Both the position numbers and the translations under genes were made by a program. A stretch of DNA of 64,000 bases. Source: Echinometra lucunter. Taxonomy: Eukaryota; Echinodermata; Echinoidea; Camarodonta; Echinometridae. The notes beneath the pieces are model-generated. The model worked only from the letters and a program-made list of their open reading frames with translations. It was not told the origin of the DNA and searched no databases. Shown in pieces: positions 56,641-64,000 of the stretch. Each line of letters begins with the position of its first letter. Position 1 is the stretch's first letter. The stretch is from the NCBI GenBank assembly GCA_029962745.1, contig CM057167.1, forward strand, positions 18,066,769 to 18,130,768, read 5' to 3'.

Positions 56641-57019
56641 GACAGGTCATGTGGGCCGTGAATTTGGCGGCCAAGTCGTGAAATTAGCGATTTTGGTCGC
56701 GAAATTCGCGACCACTTGACGCGAACTTTGTGACTTTGCCGCAAAGTTGACGACTTTGGTTGCTATCTTTGCGACCTGTGGTCGCGAATTTGACGATTTT
56801 GGTCGCGAACTTTACGACTTGAAGTACCTTGACGACAGGTCATGTGCGCCGTGAATTTCGCGGCCAATTAGTGAGATTCGTGAACAAAAGTAGCAAAGTT
56901 TGCGACCAAAGTCGTCAATTTTGCGAAAAAGTGGCAAGTTCGCAAATTTCGCGAAAAAATGTTTAATTTTGCGACTTGCCCGCCAAATTTACGACCTGTT
57001 GTCGAGCGTGCTTCAGGGC
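56622..57019. mobile_element. Foldback element rich in GCGAC/GTCGC motifs
   Basis: The GCCCTGAAGTACGCTCGACG left end inverts as CGAGCGTGCTTCAGGGC at the right. The 398-bp interior is saturated with TCGCGAA, GCGACC and GTCGTGAAA variants in both orientations. The CpG density is high for this AT-rich region. Non-coding. Confidence 0.85.
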
Positions 57020-57466
57020 AGGAACGAGAGTGTCCATATCAAGATATGAATCAATCAGAGATATGGGGCTAAGGAAGAATGAAGAACAAACTGATGAAAA
57101 TGGGTGGGCAATTTAGTTTTGACATGGAGAAAATAATTATAATTATGGGATTGTCGATAAAAATCCAATCTCAAGAACTTTTATTCCTCTGGCATTGTCT
57201 CCAAAGATAGTAAAAGTAAGAAAAATATTATCTGCGAGGGTATCAACAAAGGGATTATCAACAAAATAAAATCCAGCCTCAACATCTTTCTCATGTCTCC
57301 AAAAATAATGAAAGAAAAAATATCATTTGGAATTAAAGACGAAAGGAAAACAAGGTTAGATGAAGACAAAGAACTGCTTATCACAAAGTCATCGCAACGT
57401 GGAGTGGGACAACTACCAGTCAATTTCTTCACGAAATAGAGATGATTGACATCGACTGATCATGTG

Positions 57467-57708
57467 CACTCTTATTTCCACGGTGTCAAATTGACTCGGA
57501 AACGGCGTCAGCTGGGAGTCAACTCTATTCCGAGTTGAAGTAAATCGGATTCCGAATTAATTTGACTCGGAATGGTGTGGCATTAGCTGAGAATCGACTC
57601 AATTCCGAGTCAAAGTAACTAGGAAAACGAGTTACTTTAACTCGGAGTAGAGTTGACTCCCAGCTGACGCCGTTTCCGAGTCAATTTGACACCGTGGAAA
57701 TAAGAGTG
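57467..57708. mobile_element. Foldback element built of GACTCGGAA units
   Basis: The arms of about 77 bp are nearly perfect: CACTCTTATTTCCACGGTGT at the left and ACACCGTGGAAATAAGAGTG at the right. The loop repeats GACTCGGAA and TTCCGAGTC in alternating orientation. TGTG flanks both sides. Confidence 0.92.
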
Positions 57709-57719
57709 TGTCATCAAAA

Positions 57720-58815
57720 ACTTCAAGAGAGGGAAACAAAATTTTTACTGATTATTGCCAGTAATTTTCAGACTGGCAATATACACAAATATTATTAGAA
57801 AATAGTGTCGAATTCTAGTAATAATATTGATAATTTTGTTTACGCAGGGAAGAATCATCAGCTTCAGTGCTATTATTCCGGAGGGTCCTGCAAATTGCTA
57901 TTACCCCAGCTATTAACAGGTTGAACTTCCCCGTTACACCCGGGTAAGTGTGGGATGTGGGTGAAACATTTCGTCCAAGGATGTCAGACCGAAAGAGGAT
58001 CGACCCTAGATCTCTAGGGTAAGAGTCTAGAGACTTCATCAATATATACGGCGGCGCTCCCTCCTGACAAATTTCAGGTTAAGCTTTAATGATGGACTGA
58101 TGTTAGATTGATTTTTAATTAAAGTTCTGGGTTGATATCTTTCAAAGAAAAAAAAGAGCAAAATATCAATTCGAGAGGAGGTTGGGATATTGTAAAGGGT
58201 TTCTGTTTAAACTATACATGCATATTTACTTGCAGGCGCCGAGTACAGATAATTTTTCTCTCTCTCTCCTTCTCTTATATTTATATCCCCTCCCCTCTCT
58301 CTCTCTCTCTCCAATTCCCCTTCTCTGTCTCTTGCTCTCTCGCCCTCTCCTCCACTACCATCCCTCTCTTCAATGTTTCTTCTTCTTTTTCTTTTCTTCT
58401 TCTTCTTCTTCTTCTTCTTCTTCTTCTTCTTCTACTCCTCCTCCTTCTTCTTCTTCTCCTCCTCCTCCTTCTTCCTCTCTCTCTCTCTCCTTTCCGCTCT
58501 CTTCCTCCTCTCCCCGTCTCTCTTTCCCCATTTCCCACTCTCTCTTTTCCCCCTCTCTTTTATACACCCACTCTATCTTCCTTCTATTCTTCCTTAGTTT
58601 TTATCATTACTTCAATTTCACTCACTAGTTGCATGGATACACGTATAATTTGTATCTTATTATCAAATTTCATTGTCTGTAAATCATTATTCTGGTTTTT
58701 TTTTCAAACATATTCAAAGAGAACCATGCATTATTAAATGATGGATGTTCAAAATTTGTATCAATCCATGATGGTACATTAATTAAAAAAAACTGGAATT
58801 ATTGAGTTATATTTA
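57720..58815. other. No gene; SINE relic and TC/TTC microsatellite
   Basis: The minus strand near 58060-57935 has a box B-like GGGTCGATCC preceded by GAAGTCTCTAGACTCTTA, suggesting a decayed tRNA-derived SINE. 58255-58570 is a TC/TTC/CTCC tract. The ORFs there are low-complexity. Confidence 0.5.
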
Positions 58816-58859
58816 CCCATAAACTTGAGTTTCCTTTTTCAAGAACACCCTCCATAACC

Positions 58860-60010
58860 ATGATAACAGAATAATTGTCATGAATGAAGAATAAATATAG
58901 CAATATACTGCCTCCATGGTGTCTGTTGTGGACATGGAGCAAAGATAGCATAAAGTTCATTATTTTTGTTCACTATCACAAGGCTATCCAATGATGTACT
59001 GCATCACTGTTGCAAATGATTACCTATAGGTACAAATCCATTAGCTATATTTTGTCGCGTAAAACCTCTGATTGTATTAATTTTTCCAGCCTTGATAAGT
59101 TTCATGATACAAATTCTCAATTAGTATTATACTCAGTTTATTGATGTCAATTATGTTCAGAGTATATCATACTGGGTAATTAATTAAGTGACGGCAAACT
59201 TGGCCTTGCCACTGTTTATGAACAGAATATTGCTATATATCAAAGAGAAACCATGATTACATAACACTTGGCAAGAATGAAGAATAAATACGGCAATATA
59301 CTGCCTCCATAGTGTTTGTTGTGGACATGAAGCAAAGATAGCATAAAGTTCATTGTTTTTTTTTTTCGCTATCACAAGGCTATACTGCATCACGCACTGC
59401 TGCGAATGATCGATCAGGTACAAATTCCATTAGCTATTTTTTTCGCTTAAAACCTGTGATGATTGTATTAATTTTTCCAGCCTTGATAAGTTTCATGATA
59501 CAAATTCTCAATTAGCATTATACTCAATCTATTGGTGTCGATTATGTTCAGAGTATATCATACTGGGTAATTAATTAAGTGACGGCAAACTTGGCCTTGT
59601 CACTGTTTATGAACAGAATATTGCTATATATCAAAGAGAAACCATGATTACATAACACTTGGCAAGAATGAAGAATAAATATGGCAATATACTGCCTCCA
59701 TGGTGTTTGTTGTGGACATGAAGCAAAGATAGCATAAAGTTCATTATTTTTGTTCACTATCACAAGGCTATACTGCATCACGCACTGCTGCGAATGATCG
59801 ATCAGGTACAAATTCCATTAGCTATTTTGTCGCATAAAACCTGTGATGATTGTATTAATTTTTCCGGTCTTGATAAGTTTTATGATACAAATTCTCAAGT
59901 AACATATACTCAGTCTATATTGATCATGTTGATGTCAGTTATATTCACATCACTTGGTAATTAATGTATAAGTGACAGCAAACTTGGTCTTGTCACTGTG
60001 TACGAACAGA
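58860..60010. repeat. Tandem repeat, 391-bp unit
   Basis: Two full units (59184-59574 and 59575-59965 in register) and flanking partial units share AACTTGGCCTTG, ATTGCTATATATCAAAGAG, GGCAATATACTGCCTCCAT and GATAGCATAAAGTTCATT. Adjacent copies differ by few substitutions. Non-coding despite similar 78-79-codon minus ORFs in each unit. Confidence 0.92.
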
Positions 60011-60694
60011 GTATTGATGTATGATGTTTGATAGAATTGGATATGCTACAAAATAACAACGAAGAGATTGCCGAATGATTGAAGCAGAGAGTATGTTATA
60101 CATGTTATAACTGCTGCCGCTTTTATTCATCTTTATTCACAGCGCATGCCTTTGTATGAATTAAAGACACTAACAGAGTTAAGTAATTATTCCATTGTAA
60201 GCTTCTGATAAAAATTGTCTTTGAACACAAACCCTTTCTTTCTTTCTTTCTATCTCTCTCTCTATTCTCTCTACTCTATTGAATTTTACCCTTAATTGCA
60301 TATTGCCAACAGCAAGAAACATTCCCAAAAGTATACCAAATCACGCCACTCCGACAATAATCTTAAGTATAGTTGAAAGAGTAACACTAAAAGGCATCTT
60401 TATCCCTGATGTTTTCGACATCATGTATTCTACCCTATTCTTAGTAAGATATCATCGAGCGTAAATAAATATTGAAATAGATTCCACTGACAATAATATG
60501 TAAAATATCCACTCTACAAATACTCGATTTCGAAGTGGATTCATTATCTTATACAGGGTTGCACCCACGAGTTTAAATCTGACATATTGAAAGTATTGTC
60601 ACTCCTCGAAGTTTTTAAATGTAGGCAAATTACATTTTGCATTTTTAAAAAATTGTTAACGAACAGTTTCACTGACATGTTTGTATGGGGTGAT
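60011..60694. other. No gene seen
   Basis: AT-rich sequence with a short CTTT/TC block near 60233-60275. Confidence 0.45.
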
Positions 60695-61109
60695 GTTCGT
60701 TATTCCGAAGATTTATTATTCCGAAACACGCAAATTGCGTATACCTATATGTTCGTTAGTCCGAGAATGAGAAAGGGTTTGTTAATCCGAACATTTGTGG
60801 CGTTATTCCGAAGGTTCGTTATTCCGAAAATAAAATAAGGTTCGTTATTCCGAAGGTTCGTTATTCCAAAAATAAAATAAGGTTCGTCAGTCCGAAAGTA
60901 ACTAACGAACTAACGAACCTTATTTCATTTTCGGACTAACGAAACTTCGGAATAACGAACCTTATTTCGTTTTCGGATCAAAGAACTTTCGGAATAACGA
61001 GCCTTCTTTCATTTTCGGACTAACGAACCTTCGGCATAACCAACCTTCGGACTAACGAACCTTCGGAATAACGAAACTTCGGAATAAACGAACCTTCGGA
61101 ATAACGAAC
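60695..61109. repeat. Inverted array of GGTTCGTTATTCCGAA units
   Basis: Units of GGTTCGTTATTCCGAA, often with AAATAAAATAA spacers, run in plus orientation to about 60900. After a switch near 60895-60920 (AACTAACGAACTAACGAACC) they run as TTCGGAATAACGAACC to the end. The whole can fold into one long hairpin with many slipped registers. Confidence 0.93.
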
Positions 61110-61177
61110 TATAACCGTTTGTATGTGCCTGCATGACTGGCCTAGATTATCTTCTAAAACAAGAGCAGGCTACCTTT

Positions 61178-61493
61178 TATACTCTCTTTTAAAAAAAAAG
61201 AATAAAGTAACGCGTTCACTCTGTTAGCGGTGAATTTCAGAAGAGAGTGCATTTAGAGTGAATTAAGTGTGAATTAAAAGTGATATTTACTCTTTGAGGG
61301 GTGACCTCAGTCATCACTCAAGAATTTTGAGTGATCACTGAGGTCTTTGAGTGATCACTGAGGTCCCCCCCTAAAAGGGTGAATAAAGATTGAATATCAA
61401 AGTTCTTACTTCACTCGAAATTCACTATCTTCTGAAATTCACCCAAAACAGATTGAACACGTGTTTTTTTTTAAGAGAGTATACCATCTCGTA
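61178..61493. mobile_element. Foldback element with TATACTCTCTT ends
   Basis: TATACTCTCTTTTAAAAAAA pairs with TTTTTTTTTAAGAGAGTATA. Inner GGTGAATTTCAGAAGA / TCTTCTGAAATTCACC and GAGTGATCACTGAGGTC repeats also pair. 316 bp, 315 bp from the GPCR stop codon, so it could be in the GPCR 3' UTR. Confidence 0.85.
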
Positions 61494-61807
61494 ATCGATG
61501 CTCAACAACTGTAAACTGATCATTCCGAAGCGAAGGCTCTCAGCAGCTGAAAACGCTTTGCAGTGGCAGCATCAAAGACTTGGAATAACATCCCACCTTC
61601 GATAAGGGAAATTACCTTTCTTGCCATCTCTAAAAGATCCCCCAAACTCACCTTTTCCCCAGTGATCTAACTGATCTAGTTCTTGTGAGACCGTAAATTT
61701 CTGTTGTCTTGAGAAATAATTATTTGTGTTAAGTACAAATTTTGTACGCACTATATGGTACTAATTTGTTTTTAGAGCTCCTAAATATCCTATTATAAGC
61801 AACATTC

Positions 61808-63097
61808 TTACGTGTATCGACAGCAGCTCCGGCACATAGCCTTGAACTCCTGACGATACACATTTAGACGAAGAGCGAATAAGAACGGATTTATACAGGC
61901 ATTAAGATTTGCCAGGAGAATCAGAAACATATACCAAGACGACGAGAAGTCTACGTTTACCCCTAGACTGTAGGACAAGAAAACCCACTGATTGGGCGAC
62001 CAGCAGATGAGGTAGAGAAGATACATGGCGAGCAGGACTTTCGTAGTGTTGCGTCTCTGAAGTTTGGCCCGGTTTGTCGCTTCAGGGTGTGTCTTCTTCG
62101 CTTTGGGGATGTTCCTCTTCGTAGCTGCGCACCCTGGCTCGTCACTAGACATGTCAGCATGGTCAGAGTGTATCTGTTCCTTGGACCGTCTCCGATTATC
62201 TGCATTCGGAACTTCTAGGTGTGTTCGACTTATCATTTTGATGGCATTTTCATTTCTACAGTCGCTTGCCCCTGCATAATTTCTCTGCAGTTCTTCCGGT
62301 GCTGCTGTAGGTTGCTCGTCTTGGGCTTTGTCATCCGGACTTGCTGATGAGGAGCTATCGGCTACTGATGTCTTAGGAATCGGAAAGATTCTGGAGCTAT
62401 GCAGTTGTCCGGTCCCTCGTTCTCGTGCCACTTTGTTCAGCTGGCGAAACTTGAGAACGATGGCTGCAAACGAAAATGTCATGATGCATACAGGGATGAA
62501 GTACTCCCAGAAAAATAACAAGACAAGAATGAACCCATACTTGCCATCAAACATACACTGACCGTCGGATGTTTCATAATGGAGGATGACATTTAAAATT
62601 TGAAACACGGGACCGAGAATCCATGTCGAAGCAATAAAGAAACCTAGAGCTCGTTTCTTGAAATTACTTGCATACCAAATGGGATGCACCACTGCTAGAT
62701 ACCTCTCAATCGACAACGCCACCATGTTGAAGGTAGACATGGCGAAGCATGAGAAAACGATGAGGAGCGAGTTCCAAATTGTACAATAGATGATAGCTCC
62801 AACAGGCGTCTTCTCCGATGAACGGATTCCACCGACGTCGGACAGGGTGGCAGCCAGAAGCAGAGTGGATGCTAGGCCATCGACAACCGCTTGGTTGACG
62901 ATCAGCAGATTAGTGTTGTTACGAACAGAACGACGACAGAGAACAATGACGCAAGTCAGGTTTCCGATCATCCCTATGAATCCGATGAAGATCTGACATA
63001 TCTGAGCCCAACCAATAACTAGAGATTCACTCATTGCATTTTCAATCTTATAATTAGTATTGTTCATAGTCAAGGAGTCTATTTCCTCAGACTCCAT
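61808..63097 (-). CDS. Rhodopsin-class (class A) GPCR, intronless
   Basis: Seven-transmembrane receptor of the plasma membrane; ligand unknown. 429 residues in one exon. TM1 holds GN (45-46), TM2 NQAVVDG (Asp73), and TM3 Cys105 and ERYLAVV (131-137, the DRY site). ECL2 Cys181 pairs with Cys105 by family rule. TM6 is CWSPNQ (365-370) and TM7 NACINPFLF (399-407), the NPxxY site with Phe for Tyr. The N-terminus has a sequon NNTN. ICL3 is very long (about 216-350), polar and charged. Cysteines 422, 425 and 426 may be palmitoylated. The start is the first ATG, followed by acidic ESEEID. Amine-, peptide- and orphan-type receptors all remain possible. Confidence 0.95.
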   Translation of the reverse strand: MESEEIDSLTMNNTNYKIENAMSESLVIGWAQICQIFIGFIGMIGNLTCVIVLCRRSVRNNTNLLIVNQAVVDGLASTLLLAATLSDVGGIRSSEKTPVGAIIYCTIWNSLLIVFSCFAMSTFNMVALSIERYLAVVHPIWYASNFKKRALGFFIASTWILGPVFQILNVILHYETSDGQCMFDGKYGFILVLLFFWEYFIPVCIMTFSFAAIVLKFRQLNKVARERGTGQLHSSRIFPIPKTSVADSSSSASPDDKAQDEQPTAAPEELQRNYAGASDCRNENAIKMISRTHLEVPNADNRRRSKEQIHSDHADMSSDEPGCAATKRNIPKAKKTHPEATNRAKLQRRNTTKVLLAMYLLYLICWSPNQWVFLSYSLGVNVDFSSSWYMFLILLANLNACINPFLFALRLNVYRQEFKAMCRSCCRYT

Positions 63098-63144
63098 GAT
63101 GTTTTTTTAATATTATTTCAACGCCAAAAATTCTTCGAAAGATA

Positions 63145-64000
63145 TATCGGAAGTTTAAAAATCCGTCACAAGTCGGAGTCGTCGTTCCTTTACAGTATGT
63201 ATAGGCCCCAGAGCAATCTGTTATGATCATGTTGATTGCATTCTCGCACACAAGTCATAATCTCATCCAGTTATTGTGATGTCTTGGACATCAATATGTT
63301 AGGTTAATAGACGAAATGCTGTGATTTATCTCAGTCAGGAGTTAAAAAATCCAAATCATACATCACTGGCAGCATTCTTATACGCAAGACATATTCTCCT
63401 CGGGCTACCATTATGAAGGGACGTCAATCGCGAAAAAGCTACGATTATCTTTAAAGAGAACTTTTAAAATCCAAAGCCACATTCATCACGGTTGAGAAAG
63501 CATTCTTACACAAGTCACATCCCCATCAAGCGATACTGTGATGTTAAAAGCGGAATGCTATATGATCATTTTTAAACAGAAGTTTTAAAATCCAGATCAA
63601 CCGTATTTGACAGCACTCCTACACTAAAGTAATATTCTCCTCGGGTTATTGCGACATAATGTACGTTAATCATTTAATAGCGGAAGGCTATTATTTTTTA
63701 CCATTCCATTCTTCAACAAGTCATATACTCATGGGGTTACCTCACGGCAATGTTTAAGCACGTTGACAGCGAAAAGCTATGATTATTTTATAAACACAAG
63801 TTTTAAAATCCAAATTCGACAGGCATGATTTCTTCAAGGCACTATTAAACAAGCTCTTATAAATTCCCACCGGGCAACCGAAATGTAATGAACGTTAACG
63901 GCAAAAGGCTACTTAAATAGGAGTTTAAATATCCATGTCAACAACGATCGGCTCTTGAAAGCTTACTTACAAAAGTCACATCATTGTCAGTTTACCGTGA
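63145..64000. repeat. Degenerate tandem repeat, about 120-bp unit, upstream of the GPCR
   Basis: The blocks GCATTCTTACACAAGTCACAT, CTCCTCGGGTTA and AGTTTTAAAATCCAAATC recur in order. The GCATTCT-like block is near 63239, 63371, 63501, 63610, 63706, 63835 and 63955. The AGTTTTAAAATCC-like block is near 63147, 63338, 63462, 63582, 63800 and 63920. Units are strongly diverged. The array runs past the window end and begins about 50 bp before the GPCR start codon. Confidence 0.85.

Noticed and set aside
58132..58737. 201-codon plus ORF
   Set aside because: Dominated by a TTC/TC microsatellite (poly-Leu). No homology or splice logic.
59184..59811. Two similar 78-79-codon minus ORFs
   Set aside because: They are the same frame in successive 391-bp tandem repeat units, with no coding support.
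61963..62996. Several ORFs overlapping the GPCR in other frames
   Set aside because: Shadows of the 429-codon receptor frame, which carries all class A GPCR motifs.

Overview
This is animal genomic DNA: AT-rich and gene-poor, with multi-exon genes using canonical GT-AG introns, packed with short inverted-repeat transposons, tRNA-derived SINEs, microsatellites and poly(G)/poly(C) runs. The repeat style and the gene set (LanC-like protein, uronosyl 2-O-sulfotransferase, single-exon class A GPCR) suggest a marine invertebrate deuterostome, most likely an echinoderm such as a sea urchin. That assignment is inference; nothing in the window names the species. | Layout. 1-11,696 has no recognisable gene and is dominated by a roughly 5 kb segment present twice in direct orientation (1-5,052 and 6,851-11,696), with a 500-N gap exactly where the first copy stops. 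12.2-17 kb holds foldback elements, a long purine-rich microsatellite and two unrecognised exon candidates. 18,786-30,809 (minus) is a complete LanC-like (LANCL) gene, which I assembled from nine exons whose splice phases all close to give a 410-residue protein with all seven GxxG motifs and the Cys/Cys/His zinc site. Its introns are full of MITEs. 32.5-37.8 kb is a block of nested hAT-type non-autonomous elements with perfect 8-bp target duplications. 38,914-48,462 (plus) is a complete eight-exon 2-O-sulfotransferase gene (334 residues) of the uronyl/heparan 2-O-sulfotransferase family. 50.5-53.7 kb holds more elements of the same hAT-type family, one inserted inside another. 53.7-61.8 kb is repeats: a tRNA-derived SINE, two strong foldback elements, a 391-bp tandem repeat and an array of GGTTCGTTATTCCGAA units that reverses orientation halfway. 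61,808-63,097 (minus) is an intronless rhodopsin-class GPCR, and a degenerate tandem repeat of about 120 bp starts directly upstream of it and runs off the window. | The three real genes have unrelated jobs: a cytosolic LanC-like glutathione transferase, a Golgi glycosaminoglycan sulfotransferase and a plasma-membrane receptor. I see no operon-like or pathway link between them. The most unusual content is the repeat biology: several MITE families with TTAA or 8-bp target duplications, a self-nested hAT-type family carrying spaced GAGCGAAGCGAGCGA-like motifs, and inverted arrays.
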